A model generated the notes under the pieces. It saw only the letters and a list, made by a program, of their open reading frames with translations, did no database searches and was not told where the DNA came from. Shown here one piece after another: positions 1 through 10,638 of a stretch of DNA of 64,000 bases. The translations under genes were made by a program, and so were the position numbers. Location of the stretch: positions 944,730 through 1,008,729 of the forward strand of contig NW_004457654.1 of assembly GCF_000313135.1 (NCBI RefSeq). The letters run 5' to 3'. How positions within the stretch are numbered: position 1 is the first letter of the stretch; every line of letters starts with the position of its first letter. Source of the stretch: Acanthamoeba castellanii str. Neff. Lineage: Eukaryota > Discosea > Longamoebia > Acanthamoebidae.

Positions 1-533
1 GCAGGCGGCGGCCAAGGGGTACAACAAGGAGGAGACTACGTCTTCATGAGCTTCACCTTGTGCTGCGGCGCAGTCAACTACACGCTGATGCTGGTCCCGG
101 CGCTCCTGGCTTGGCTTCACGACCCGAAGAAGATGGCCGCGTTACTCTTCGTGGTGGCCGTCGCCGTGTTGGCCGCGACGTGGCGCAATCCGGCACAGGC
201 CGCACTGGTGCTTCAGTCTCCAGCGACATCCACCAACCAGTCGTTGGCCACGGCCGGAAACCGCGAGAGTTCGCCAGCCGCTACTGTCGAAGAGCTATCG
301 CGCCCAACCAAAGGTGCGATTATCGTGTACCCTCCATTGTGCCACCTTCGCCGTTGCTCAACGATCTCACTACTGTTCGCTCTTCTCTGTTTTTGTCTCT
401 GTCTTCGTTCTTTCTCTTTTCAGCAGATCCGGTCTTGGCCGAGTGCAAACGAGACCCTCAGGCTGGCAGTGCCTGGGACAGACTGGGTCGGTCCGATTCG
501 TCCAAGTACCGGTTGTATGCCCCGTGCGCATAG
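1..533 (+). CDS. C-terminal part of a multi-pass membrane protein (5' end outside window)
   Basis: The frame is open from base 1. Two hydrophobic stretches, separated by a short charged linker (WLHDPKK), lie at roughly residues 16-40 and 47-60 of the visible part and look like the last membrane helices. A Ser/Thr-rich polar tail follows. The best model has an intron at 314-423 (GTGCG...TTTTCAG) that joins ...RPTK to ADPVLAECKRDP and ends at the TAG at 531-533. A donor at 327 is also possible but gives less protein-like tails. I do not recognise the family. The start and most of the protein lie upstream of the window. Function is not assigned. Confidence 0.5.
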   Translation, partial: RRRPRGTTRRRLRLHELHLVLRRSQLHADAGPGAPGLASRPEEDGRVTLRGGRRRVGRDVAQSGTGRTGASVSSDIHQPVVGHGRKPREFASRYCRRAIAPNQRCDYRVPSIVPPSPLLNDLTTVRSSLFLSLSSFFLFSADPVLAECKRDPQAGSAWDRLGRSDSSKYRLYAPCA

Positions 534-681
534 AAGGGCAGAGCGACAGTGCAAGCTGCCCCCAACGCTTCGCCACGAACACCGTCTACAAGAAGAGGGG
601 CCTCGGTAATAAAAGAACGGTGCTCACTTCTTGTCCTATTCTCCCAGTGAACTCTGCTCAAAACCACTCAAGTGCAGCGAG

Positions 682-763
682 GGACGGATGGCCGAGCGGT
701 CTAAGGCGACAGTTTAAGGCACTGTTATCTTCGGATGCGTGGGTTCAAATCCCACTCCGTTCA
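682..763 (+). tRNA. tRNA-Leu (anticodon AAG)
   Basis: An 82-nt class II tRNA fold is complete. The acceptor stem pairs 682-688 with 756-762 (one G-T pair), with A763 as discriminator base. The anticodon stem is ACAGT 709-713 with ACTGT 721-725. Its 7-nt loop TTAAGGC has T33 followed by AAG, which reads CUU/CUC leucine codons. A long variable arm with a TTCG loop follows, as expected for Leu. The T stem GTGGG/CCCAC encloses TTCAAAT. Internal pol III A-box (TGGCCGAGCGGT) and B-box (GGTTCAAATCC) elements are visible. There is no intron. The gene sits in the spacer between two protein genes. Confidence 0.95.
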
Positions 764-769
764 CTCTCC

Positions 770-774
770 TTTTT
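770..774 (+). terminator. Pol III T-run terminator of tRNA-Leu
   Basis: Five consecutive T residues begin 7 nt after the tRNA discriminator base. This is the usual position and form of an RNA polymerase III terminator. Confidence 0.6.
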
Positions 775-870
775 GCTCCCTTTCTACGTTTTGACTTTTT
801 CTACTTTTCAAGTTGCAGGAAAGGAAACGGCAAAAGAACGAACACATCACACGAGAGCACATCGCCGCGC

Positions 871-2769
871 ATGTCCTACCCCTACCAACAGCAGTATCCC
901 TCCCAGCCCGTTCAAGGTTCGTGTTTTTCAATCATAAACTTACATTTATTACTTGTGTACAAAAATCGATCAAACATCTTCCACCCCTGCCAGGCCAACC
1001 ACCAACCGGTGGGGTCCAGCCCCAGCAATGGGGCGGACAGCAGCCGCCAGCCGCGGGCCAGTGGGGCCAGCCCGCTGCTGGAGGGCCGCCGCAGCAGTGG
1101 GGCCAGCCGCAGCCGGCAACCGGTGGTGGTCAGCCGCCCCAGCAGCAGTGGGGCGGTCAACCGCAGGGTACTCGCTCGCCCCTCGAATCGCTGGGCTTGG
1201 GTTCCACTTGGGGGCTTACTCCCAACGACCAACGCAACAGGCTATCCCGGCGGCGGTGGTGGTCAGCCCCAACATCAGTGGGGCCAGCCGCAGCCGGCAA
1301 CCGGTGGTGGTCAGCCACCCCAGCAGCCGGGCACGGGCTACCCGGGCCAGGCCGGCGCCGGCGGGCCGCCTCCGCAGGGCCAGCAGCAGCCGCCCGGGTC
1401 CTACCAGCCGCCGCCCACCCAGCCGCCCTCCAACTTCCAGGGCTGGGTTCGATTCCCCGCCCCTCCTGCGCATGTGACCCGACACGAGATCGGGGAGAGT
1501 GACGATTGTCGTGTCGTGTCGTGTCGTGTCGTGTCGTGTCGTGTCGTGTCGTGTCGTGTCGTGTCGTGTCGTGTCGTGGAAACAAACAACAGTACACGCA
1601 GTACTATCATCAGATCAGCCCGCAGGAGATGCAGCAGGTGCGCCAGTGGTTCATGAGCATGGACAGGGACAGAAGGTACGTAGTGGTAGCAGTAGTAGTG
1701 GCCCTCCTGTTCCGTACAACGCATGGAGTGCCCTGGGGCTCACCCGCATGCTCGTGGCGTGTGTCGTGTGTCGAATGATACCAGCGGGTCGATCAGCGCT
1801 AACGAGTTGGCCAACGTTGCCATTGGCGGCGTGCCGATCGGTAACTCATGCCCTCCTCCTCCTCTTCGTGGCTGTTTGTTGATGGTGATGGCTGACGTCG
1901 GGTCTCCGCAGGCTTCGAGACGGCCGTCAAATTGATCCGCGTGTTCGACGTCGACAAGAACGGCACCATCGGTACACACCGGCCCTGAGGGTCGTGTTCT
2001 GACGCATTGCTAACTCCCCGGTTGGCTGTCTCTTTGTTTCGTGCGAAGACTTCTACGAATACGGCGCCCTCCACAAGGTTCAGGACACGACACGACACGA
2101 CACGACACACGACACGCGGCCACACACACCGGCATGACTCACGCATGATCTTTCAGTTCCTCCTCAGCATGCAGGCGCTGTTCCAGCAGCAGGACAGGGA
2201 CAGGAACGGACGGCTCGACGCCAACGAGATCGGCGCGGCGCTTTCGGCCGGCGGTTTCCGATTGGGACCCGTGGCCACCCAATGTACCACGACACACACA
2301 CACGCGCACACACACGCACACACACACGCACACACACGCACACACACGACATACGCTAACCAACTTCGAATTCGCTCTCTACAGCTATGTTCAGGAAGTA
2401 CAACAAATCCGGCTACGGCATCTCCAGTACCATCCCCCCCCCGCGCGTGCTCGTGGTGATGCGTTGCATCAACCCGTTCTTTTCGGTCGAAACGAACTGA
2501 CGAGGCTTTGCGTGCTACGCGCTTTTTTTTTTTTTTCCTGCTGCAGCCGTCGAATTCCTCGGCCTGGTGGCTCACGTGGCGCAAGGTCCCCACCTCCCCC
2601 TCGAGCGCAGCCAGCGTTCTTCGCACAATAACACGTGCGTGTCGTGTTGTTGTTGGTCGTGTGCGTGGCGTGTGCAGTCAAGTCGCTGTTCGAATGGCGC
2701 GACAAGCAGAAGACCGGGCAGGTCACCCTCGACATGGACTCGCTCCTCGAGATCACTTCCGACTTCTAG
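871..2769 (+). CDS. Penta-EF-hand calcium-binding protein (ALG-2/peflin/sorcin type)
   Basis: Eleven exons can be placed: 871-916, 994-1167, 1241-1446, 1593-1675, 1785-1840, 1912-1971, 2049-2077, 2157-2283, 2385-2426, 2547-2585 and 2678-2769. The N-terminal third is Gly/Pro/Gln-rich with repeated QWGQP/GGGQP units, as in peflin and ALG-2-like proteins. The C-terminal part has successive EF-hand loops: DRDRSGSISANE, DVDKNGTIDFYE, DRDRNGRLDANE and the weaker NKSGYGISTVE, then a degenerate last hand ending in SDF. Penta-EF-hand proteins dimerise through the fifth hand and bind membranes or partners in a Ca2+-dependent way. Third and fourth introns carry pentamer and (CA)n-type repeats. A polyadenylation-like AATAAA lies at about 2818. 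The exact family member is not resolved. Confidence 0.9.
1508..1578. repeat. Intronic (GTGTC)n pentamer microsatellite
   Basis: About 14 uninterrupted copies of GTGTC lie inside an intron of the penta-EF-hand gene. The same pentamer recurs in introns of other genes in this window. Confidence 0.95.
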
Positions 2770-2877
2770 CCTCCCGCTTGCGCTCTGTCTTTTGAACCAA
2801 GAAAAAAAAATAACGACAATAAAAATGCCAAGATAAAAAACAATGTTCTTTTTCTTTTCTTTGAAAATCGAGAGAAG

Positions 2878-3901
2878 ATGGAGGAGGCTTCGCCTGCTGC
2901 TGCACTACACGCCCATGAAGCTGTAGTGGTCGATACGCCATGCTTTGCTCGCCATTCACGGCCTTTTTTTTCTTTTTTCTTTTTTTCTTGTGCAGTGCTC
3001 TCCTCTGAATACAAGGCGTATGTTCTGCTTGGGGGGGGGGGCGCACGACAGCTGCAGGAGGGGGTGGTCCACCTGAAGGGCTTCCTGCGGCCGGACCAGC
3101 AACGCGAGCTCTTCGAGGGCATCCAGCAGGCCGCGCAGACCTACACCCCTACTCGCGCGCGCAACGCCCTCTCCAACTTCCAGAAAATCATGTACTACAA
3201 CTGTAAGACCACCCCTCCCCCACCGCACACACATGACAACACGACACGACACGACACGACACTCACTCTTTTCTCTACACGCAGGCAAGTCGCACAAGCA
3301 CCTGATTCCGTCGTCGTTTCTGTGGCTTTCTTCGGAGGCTTGCGCGGCTGCGTCGGACGCGAGCCCCGACCACATTCCGCCCAGCTACAGCCCCGACTAC
3401 GCCACCTCGTTCCTGTACCCCGAGCGCGACGGCCGCCTGACCGGCCACGTGGACAAGGTGTCGATCTCAAGACCTGAAACGCTGATTTCTCCCAGTCATG
3501 TCTGAATTGAGTGGCCGGGTGCTTAGGTGACCGGGTGGGTGGTGCTCTTTTCGCTGGGCTGCACGGCACGGTTCTTCGTCAAGGGTCCCCGAATGGCCAA
3601 ACGGGAGGGTACCCGTGCGTGTCGTGTCGTTGGTCGTGTCGTTCGTGCAGTGGTGTGCGCGGTGGTGGAACACACTGATGTGTGCGACACAGTTCTTGAC
3701 TTCAGGTCGGGAGATGTGTTGGTGTTCAACGGCGGGACAGAGTGGGGCATATACCACGGCATCGACACCGTCGTGGCCGGCTCCACGCCCGAGTGGCTGC
3801 CCGAACTCGCCTCCGCGCGGCTCAGCCTCCAACTCCGTCAATCCGAGCGGAACGACAATCGACCGCCTCCCAATACACGACCGCACACAAACTACGCTTA
3901 G
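2878..3901 (+). CDS. AlkB-family Fe(II)/2-oxoglutarate dioxygenase
   Basis: The AlkB signature residues appear in order. HVD in RLTGHVDKVTGW supplies the first two iron ligands. SLGCTARFFV is the following strand, and FRSGDVLVFNGG precedes the distal His in GIYHGI. RLSLQLR gives the paired arginines (R-x5-R) that bind 2-oxoglutarate. AlkB proteins oxidatively remove alkyl groups from nucleic acids, and some homologues act on proteins or RNA. The substrate here is unknown. Introns are clear at 3203-3284, 3458-3526 and 3609-3692. The 5' end is uncertain: ATG 2878 is in frame, but a T-rich stretch and a G-run near 2966-3042 may hide one more intron. Stop TAG is at 3899-3901. Confidence 0.83.
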
Positions 3902-3996
3902 TTCTGCAACATATCACTATTCAAGTGTAAATATAATATATATATATATATATGAATATGTAGAAGGAGGAACAGGATCAAAATATTTGGGGGGCT

Positions 3997-4800
3997 TTAG
4001 AAGAAGGCGAAGAGGGGCGTCGACAGGGCCGAGGCGGCCGAGGAGTCGCCGCCGCTGCCGGAGGTGACCGGCTCGACGCTCCACAGGGCGGTGAACTCGA
4101 CGTTGGTGGCGGCGTTGAAGGTCATGGTGTAGTCGACCGAGCTCGAGCCGCGGCTCACGGCCACCGAGGCCGGGGTGTCGGTCGCGGCGCTGCTGCCGGT
4201 CGAGGTCTGGGCAAAGGTGATGGCCGCGCCGTCGTCCAGGCGGAGCACGGGCGCGTTGAAGGTGCCGGTCCTGCTCGGGGTGTCGAGGCGCACGCGGATG
4301 GACATCGAGTTGTTGGTGGACTTGATGGGCCAGCCCTGGAGCTGGTAGAGGAGGACCATGTGGTCGGGCGCGACGTTCACGTTCTGGTTGTTGAAGGTGA
4401 TGTTGCCCTCGGCGGTGAAGACGAAGAAGGTGGCGATCAGCGTAGCGCCCGAGGTGGAGTTGTCGACGGGCGACGCGACGGTGATGCTGGCGGTGAGGCT
4501 GGCCGACGTGGCATTGACGCCCTGGAAGTCGTTGTTGACGGTGGGGGTCGACACGGTGAAGATCTGGCTGGCGAACGAGGCGACGGTGTTGACCAGCGCG
4601 CTGGCCTGGTCAGTCTCGCGCAGCTCGGCAAAGGTGTGGGTGAAGACGCGATCGGTGTTGGCCTCCCAGATGTCGACCGAGCCGTCGGCGGGGTCGATGC
4701 GGGCGTTGAGCTGCGAGCTGGAGAAGGTGACCGGGCTCTGTTGGGCGAGGGCCAGCGTCACGAACAGCATGGCGCAGAGTGCGAAGATAATGGACTTCAT
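3997..4800 (-). CDS. Secreted protein of unknown function, possibly GPI-anchored
   Basis: This is a single exon of 267 residues with a clear signal peptide (MKSIIFALCAMLFVTLALAQ). It is rich in Ser, Thr, Ala and Asn with several N-glycosylation sequons (NAT, NST, NIT, NNS). There are no membrane helices in the body and few charged residues. The C-terminus is a small-residue stretch (SGSGGDSS) followed by a short apolar tail ending in LFAFF, which could be a GPI-attachment signal. The alternating hydrophobic pattern suggests beta-structure. I do not recognise the family. The gene has its own TATA box upstream and lies tail-to-tail with the AlkB gene. Confidence 0.75.
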   Translation of the reverse strand: MKSIIFALCAMLFVTLALAQQSPVTFSSSQLNARIDPADGSVDIWEANTDRVFTHTFAELRETDQASALVNTVASFASQIFTVSTPTVNNDFQGVNATSASLTASITVASPVDNSTSGATLIATFFVFTAEGNITFNNQNVNVAPDHMVLLYQLQGWPIKSTNNSMSIRVRLDTPSRTGTFNAPVLRLDDGAAITFAQTSTGSSAATDTPASVAVSRGSSSVDYTMTFNAATNVEFTALWSVEPVTSGSGGDSSAASALSTPLFAFF

Positions 4801-4907
4801 GATGTGATGTGTTTTAAGTCCGATCTGTGTTTAGGTCCGATGTGTGCTTGAGCTTGTACACTAGAGGTGGTTGATGAGGATGAGTGAACAGGCTTGAGGT
4901 TGGCTGG

Positions 4908-4914
4908 TTTTATA
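4908..4914 (-). promoter_or_regulatory. TATA box of the secreted-protein gene
   Basis: TATAAAA reads on the minus strand about 110 nt upstream of the ATG at 4800. It would place transcription start about 80 nt before the start codon. Confidence 0.55.
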
Positions 4915-5355
4915 GTTGTCTGGGGCAGGAGGTGTAGGAAGACAGGATTGGCGGGCCGGGTGCCTTGACGTGCTGTTCTAGTTGAATTTCAGGTGAATTG
5001 ACAAAGCTACACTTAATATCTGGCAGTTCTCTGGAAAATCCATCCAAAATAATCGCTGGCGTGGCGTGAGTGGCTGATTTTAACTACCGCCCAATCAGGA
5101 ACTAGAATCGAAACGTTGCTGGACAAAAAGGAGAACTTTAATGGTGCAGTGAGTGTGAAACTAAAATTGTAAAAACAAGAGATCCATAAAAAAGAGCATA
5201 GCTACTGGGGACGGCACAAAGCATAGATCTCTGGAAGGGAGAGTGAAACTGAAAGTGGAGTGCGGCTGGTGGGTTGTCGTTCGGTCAAAGAGAAAACGTG
5301 ATAAATCTGCCCAGTCGCGTGCTTGCTTGCAAGTGGTAGTTTCCTGTACTTGCTC

Positions 5356-6348
5356 TTACACCGTCTTGGTGCTCGACACGGCGCCCACGGTGGTCGTGCC
5401 GCCAGTGGTGCCCACGATCGCGGCGGCCGAGGTGGTCTCGGGAATCGAGAGGGTCTTGGTGGTGGTCTGGGTCTGCTCGATGGCCACGGGGGGCGGAGTG
5501 ACGGGGGGCGGGGTGACGGTGAAGGCCGCGGGCTGCACCGGCGACGGCGTGACCGTGAACGCGGCGCCCTGCACAGTGGGCGGAGTGACGGTGATCGGCG
5601 GCACCGAGATGGCGGGCACCTCGATGGTGATGGCGGCGCCCTGGAGCGGGACGGGGGTCATGATGATGTCCTCGATGGTGACAGCCGGCGGCTGGACGGT
5701 GATGGGCGCGAGACTCACGGCCGGGGGGAAGATGGTGAAGGCCGGGATCTGGATGACGATCGGCGGCACCGACACGGCCGGCAGGTTGACCGTGAGCGGC
5801 GGCACGGCGATCGGGGTGAAGGTCACCTGCATGTTGGATCCCTGTTTGGTGCAAAATGGAGGTTAAAAAAACGAAAGAACGAATGTGGCAAAGAGCGAAA
5901 ACGAAATGGGGGGAGGAGGACGAACCTGGAGAGGGGCGGGGGTGACGATCAAGGGGGAAGGCTGCACGGGGGGCGGCTGGATGGTGAGCGGCGGGGGCTG
6001 GACGGGGGGCGGCAGCACGCTGAACGGAGGAACGTTGACGATGCCGGGCTGCACACGCAGAGCAGGGGGCTGCACGGCGGGCGGCTGAACCACGATCTTA
6101 CCGGGGATCACCTCAGCACTCTGTGTTGAAACAAAACATCAACATGTTTGGGTATGTTTGTGTTAGGTATCCGCCAATCATGTTGTGCACAAACATCTGA
6201 ATAAGCGTACCACAGCGCCTGTAACTCCGGTCACGGTCTTGGCCACATCAGCAAGCCCGCCGGTGGTGGTGGTCGCAGCGATGGTGGCGTTCTGCGCCGA
6301 GGCCATGGTGGCCACCAGACACAGGCAGAGGAGGATGAACAGCTTCAT
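5356..6348 (-). CDS. Secreted Pro/Val-rich repeat protein
   Basis: Three exons (6348-6211, 6120-5926, 5841-5356), all phase 0, give 272 residues. A signal peptide (MKLFILLCLCLVATMASAQ) is followed by a short Thr-rich region and then a long repetitive body. The repeat is a 7-12-residue unit in which PP or P-A-V alternates with hydrophobic-x-Val strands, for example PPAVQPPALRVQPG and VPPITVTPPTVQ. The C-terminal 50 residues return to Thr/Ser/Gly. Charged residues are almost absent from the repeat body. It resembles an extracellular matrix or coat protein in composition only; I know no named family for it. The signal-peptide exon is separate from the repeat exons. Confidence 0.72.
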
Positions 6349-6438
6349 TGTTTTTGTTTGTTAAGTCGCTGGTTGCGCTGGAAGCTGGAGATGGTGTAGA
6401 TTGTGGAGCTGATGATTAGCTTCAATGGGCCAAGTAGG

Positions 6439-6445
6439 ATTTATA
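6439..6445 (-). promoter_or_regulatory. TATA-like box of the Pro/Val-rich secreted protein gene
   Basis: TATAAAT reads on the minus strand about 91 nt upstream of the ATG at 6348. The spacing is close to that of the neighbouring secreted-protein gene. Confidence 0.5.
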
Positions 6446-6769
6446 GGTGAGTGCTCAGCTCACCATTGGCCGAACCGCTACAGGCCACCCAGAAAATGAC
6501 CCCCCACCTTCCCGGTTTTCCACCAAATCCAGGCCTCCACTCCCCTCTGCCAATAAAAATCGCCACTGGCGACCTGGCGTCGCCGCCGTCCGCTGCGACA
6601 ATGGTCGAAATTCCATCGTGACGATACAGCACTTGTGCCTGATCCTAACGACAGCAATCCTTGGTCGCACCTCAGACCTGTGTTAGGTGCTACACACAAC
6701 ATGCAACAATATTTTTTTGAGAGCCCACATTTCTTTTGTATTTCTCTTTATTTTTCTTTCACGTTCGAG

Positions 6770-8103
6770 ATGAAGAGAGTGCGCATGCCGATGCTGCGCT
6801 GCTGTCCACGATCGAGCTCCTGGTCTGCCGGCCTCTCGTGCACCTCCTCTTCATCCTGGCGCTGCATTACCGCCACCAACTTGCGGTTTGCGCGATCAAC
6901 GAGCAGCATCACATCCTCAAACCCGGCACAACCACCTGCGCCCCCCAAGGCATCATCAAGTGCTGCAAATCGCAAGGGGAAGAAGCTAGCAAGCGTGTTC
7001 CAGTACTTCGCCGCTCACGACCCGTCCTCCAGCACTGCTCTCCCCGTGCCGCCAGCCACCGTCGACTTCGTACGATCGATCACGGATGAGGAGCGCAAGG
7101 CCGCCCACGCCTTCTTCACCAAGAACGCCGCCTTCCTCGCCTCCAGCGTCGCCGCACCCAACCTCCCCGCAGAGGACCAGCCCGAGGTGCGCCTCTTTAT
7201 TTGTGCTTTTTCTGATTTATTATTTATTTATCCTTTTATTTATCCTTTTTCTTTATGTATTTATTTACTTTCCTGTTGTGGTCGCAACAGTTTGCGTTCG
7301 TGGGGAGGTCGAACGTGGGCAAGTCGTCGCTGCTCAATGCCCTGCTGTCCAAGCCGCTCGCCCGCACCTCCAACACTCCCGTACGCCTCTTCTCTTTCGC
7401 GGCGAGAACGCTTTCGTGTGGGTAGCGAACAAGACGCTGATCATCGCTACCGTCGGTGCCTTGGCTTTAAAAACATGCATCGTTCAGGGACGCACGCAAA
7501 CCATCAACTACTACCAGGCCGGCAGCGTGAAGCTGGTCGATCTGCCCGGTACCTTCATCCTCTTCTTCTTCTTCTTCTTTCGTTTTGCCTGTGGGAGATC
7601 TGTCACTCACCCCAACTTCCCCACCGACGTCGTGTGAAGGCTACGGCTACGCCAAGGCGCCGGTGCGCATCGTCCGAGAGTGGCAGCAGTTCGTGAACAC
7701 GTTCCTCACCACGCGCAAGTCGTACGTCTCTCCGTCTCGCTCGTGGTTGCATGGGGTCGGTTGTGTAGTCCGCGTTGTCATGATCATCATCATCATCATC
7801 TCATCGTCTCCGCGCAGGCTGTACAACACGAGCGTGCTGGTCGACTCTCGACGAGGCATCACGGACAAGGACGCGGAGGTGATCCAGATGCTCAACACGC
7901 ACGGGCTGCCGCACCAGGTAGTGCTCACCAAGGCCGACAAGCTGTCGCGCCGGGAGATCTTCGTAGTGCTGGCCGAGACGAAGGAACGCATCAAACGATC
8001 CCCCTTCTGCTCGCCCATCATCTACATCACCAGCAAGGACGGCCTGGGTGTCGATGAGCTGCGAATTGGATTGATGCGAGCAGCGAAATCAAATCAAATT
8101 TAA
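6770..8103 (+). CDS. EngB/YihA-type GTPase (GTPBP8-like), probably mitochondrial
   Basis: Five exons: 6770-7186, 7291-7380, 7488-7548, 7640-7721 and 7818-8103. The first roughly 130 residues are rich in Arg/Ser/Ala without acidic residues at the start, which fits an organelle-targeting leader. The G domain follows with all motifs: G1 GRSNVGKSS, switch I TSNTPGRTQT, G3 DLPGYG (with the YGYA typical of EngB), G4 TKAD and G5 TSK. EngB proteins are TRAFAC GTPases needed for large-subunit ribosome assembly in bacteria and organelles. ATG 6770 is the first in-frame start; ATG 6785 is an alternative. The gene converges on the NAC-beta gene with about 75 nt between stop codons. Confidence 0.88.
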
Positions 8104-8179
8104 AAAGCGTAAGATTTGAGATGAGCGAGCACAGATGGGGGCAGTAAGGTTTATTGTCTCTTGGTGGTCGAAGAAACAT

Positions 8180-9000
8180 TTACGAGGACTCGAAGCTCTC
8201 AACGAGTTCGGGCACGTCATCATCACCACCCTGCGACAAGGAGAAAAAATCAGATTAGGGTGAAACAGAAAATGGACAGAAATCGAGATGGCGGCAGATC
8301 GCAGCGCAAATGCGGCCAAATGTAGTAGTACCTTCTTGGCGGCAGCAGCGGCAGCGGCAGCCTGGCCGAGAGCGGAGTTCTGGAGGAGGGAAGGAATGAT
8401 GTCCTGGATGGTCTTGTTCTCGGCACGGCCGCTCACGACGTACATGGTAGCTCCGCTTCCAACGTGGAACTTGGGGTTGTTGAAGTGAATCACGGTACCG
8501 TCATCCTTGTACAGGTTGACCTCCTCAATACCTACAGCCGGAGTGTGAGCATTCATTGCGACCACGGAAGCGCACAATGCGACGATCCAGTGTAGAAAAT
8601 GAGAAACGGGGATGGAAAGAAGCGGCAGGGCTCAGGGAAAGAGTGGTAAAAATAATTGAAGCATTTAGTGACAGTACCCTGCATGGGCTGGCAGCCGAGC
8701 TTCTGGAGCTGGCTCTGCAGCTTCTTGTCATCAGTGGTAGCGTTCTTCTTCCTATATAGCGCAGCCGAGCGATTAAATGCCGGCCAAATGAAGCGGGAAT
8801 GCGCGGCGCACGCCGGTAACCGACCGTAATTCAAACATTTGATTTGATAGCGATCGGTGGCTCTCCATCTACGCTCGAATTCTGCCGCAAGCTATAGATG
8901 ATGTGATGTATTACCTGGGGGCCTTGTGCTTCCTCCTGGGGGTACCCTTACCACCGATCCGGACTCCCTGCTGGAGCTGAGCGAGCTTCTGAGCGTTCAT
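8180..9000 (-). CDS. BTF3: Nascent polypeptide-associated complex beta subunit (BTF3)
   Basis: Four exons (9000-8915, 8751-8678, 8531-8332, 8230-8180) give 136 residues, a little shorter than typical BTF3. The N-terminus MNAQKLAQLQQGVRIGGKGT and RRKHKAPRKK is the ribosome-binding basic motif of NAC-beta. The NAC domain follows (LGCQPMQGIEEVNLYKDDGT, HFNNPKFHV), then an Ala-rich stretch and an acidic tail with VPELVESFES. NAC binds the ribosome tunnel exit and shields nascent chains. The tail matches the family even at the last exon, which supports the model. Confidence 0.93.
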
Positions 9001-9203
9001 GATTGATCCTCTCGACGTGGGGGAATTGATTACACAAAGGCCGAGGTGGAGGGAAGAAGAAAGGAAAGGACAGCCTCTCGGTAGACGCTCCTCAAGTACG
9101 CGGCCAATTCTCCGTGGCCCCTTCCCCCCTTTTATCCGCCAAATATCTGGGATTTCAGTCCCTTGCGCCACCTTAACCGGGTGGAAAGAAAGAAGTTTTG
9201 TCG

Positions 9204-10241
9204 TGGAAGCACTCATGGAGGAACCTGAGGGAGGATGCAACTTGTCTCAGCATGGCCAGGGTAGGAGCAATGGCAACCATAAGAATGAGTGACTATTTGC
9301 AGGAAATTGCAAAAGCAGGTACCATCACTTACTCATAATGAATTCTGTAACACAATTGGATTGAGATTGATTAGGTCCTTTCCAAAAGAACCTCCTGTGC
9401 AGCACATGTGGTGTTTCTTGTGCCCAGGTGTACTGAAATGACCAATGTCTATCACATACAATTACACAACAACCAAAAATATATAACCAGCCACTATATC
9501 ATGTAAGTGACAACTACATGACAACTATGCAACCAAAAAACCAATTTTGTTATGTGCACATCCCTGAAGTGCAGCAGGATGACCACCAACATGTGGAGGA
9601 CCCTGAGGACAGAGCAGCACAATGAGACCCTGAGGACACAGAGCAGCACTGGAGGTGCTCAAGAGTGAGGGAGGAGCCCCACTCAGTGAAGAGCTTGGTC
9701 AAAGTTGACAGGTTGAAGGCTTGACCATGTTCAATCAGGCAAGTAGTTTAGTTGTGCACAAGTGTGTGCTGGAGGTGACAGATGAGAGTCAAGAGTGGGT
9801 TTTTGGTCCATAGGCTCATAGAGTGTGTTGATGGTAATAGTTTCACCCTCCTCTGCAATTGGTGGTTGTAAGATGAAGCAGAGCAGGAGGATGACATTGT
9901 TCCTGAATGGCCAACCCCTGCATCTTCTTGACGTTCTGCTGGACCCATACCACACCCCTTCACCACCCATGTCCAGGCTCCTGTGGACTCCAACCCCAAA
10001 CCAAGTGTTCACCAAAAAGGGTCAATGACTCTTTTTCACTAACTATCTGGCAGCACTCCCTATGAACCTACCTACGAAACTCTGTGCACTGTTGGCCAAG
10101 CTGTGGACCTGGGTGCAGAGAGTGTCCTGCTCATTGTTAACATCCCTCTCCATGCTATGTTGTTGGTACACAGCAGGTAGTGTAGAAATCTCATCTGCAC
10201 CATTAGCATGAACCCAACAAACATTTTTATGGCCTTTTTGG
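9204..10241. other. CpG-depleted non-coding tract
   Basis: Only two CG dinucleotides occur in this 1,038-nt stretch (at 9932 and 10074), and none between 9204 and 9931. The flanking genes have CG every few bases. TG and CA are abundant instead, and the base composition is more AT-rich than the surroundings. No convincing gene is present; all frames are broken. It contains an imperfect tandem duplication of about 27 bp at 9599-9655 (two copies of GACCCTGAGGACA-CAGAGCAGCAC, the second with an extra CA). The pattern is what long-term cytosine methylation and deamination of a silenced element would leave. Confidence 0.8.
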
Positions 10242-10638
10242 CGAATTAATATGATTTTCCTTTCGTTTGGGTTAGGCCATCGCTCGGCTGAGTCCTTGAC
10301 GGAGGGTTTCAATAGCGCTCATTGGCTGGTCGGACGTTTCCTATTGGCCCGAGATAAATAAGAAAAACATGGAAATCCGTGATTCTTGTTTCCGGGCGCG
10401 GACCCTCCTTCCTGCAAGATTTCCACACAATATCAGCCAACTAACCCAATGGAAAAACGATATCAGACCCCCTCCAACCCCGGCCTCAAGGCCTTGGGTA
10501 TGGCCATACCCAATCAAAAATCTATCTTTGACACTCCTAGACCCAATCAGCTTTTTCCTCCAGCCTGCATTCACTGGATGTTGGAGCCCGCTACCTTTAC
10601 GGCCACGTAGAAGGCCATTACGTTTTGCACCGCCCACG
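10242..10638. other. Upstream region of the glycosyltransferase gene
   Basis: CpG content returns to normal here. The long frame continues upstream to 10369, but that part is repetitive and Pro-rich without protein-like character. I see no second gene. It probably holds the promoter and 5' leader of the glycosyltransferase. Confidence 0.4.

Noticed and set aside
1441..1475. T-loop-like GGGTTCGATTCCCC suggesting a second tRNA
   Set aside because: The flanking bases cannot form acceptor, D or anticodon arms, and the site is the start of an intron in the EF-hand gene.
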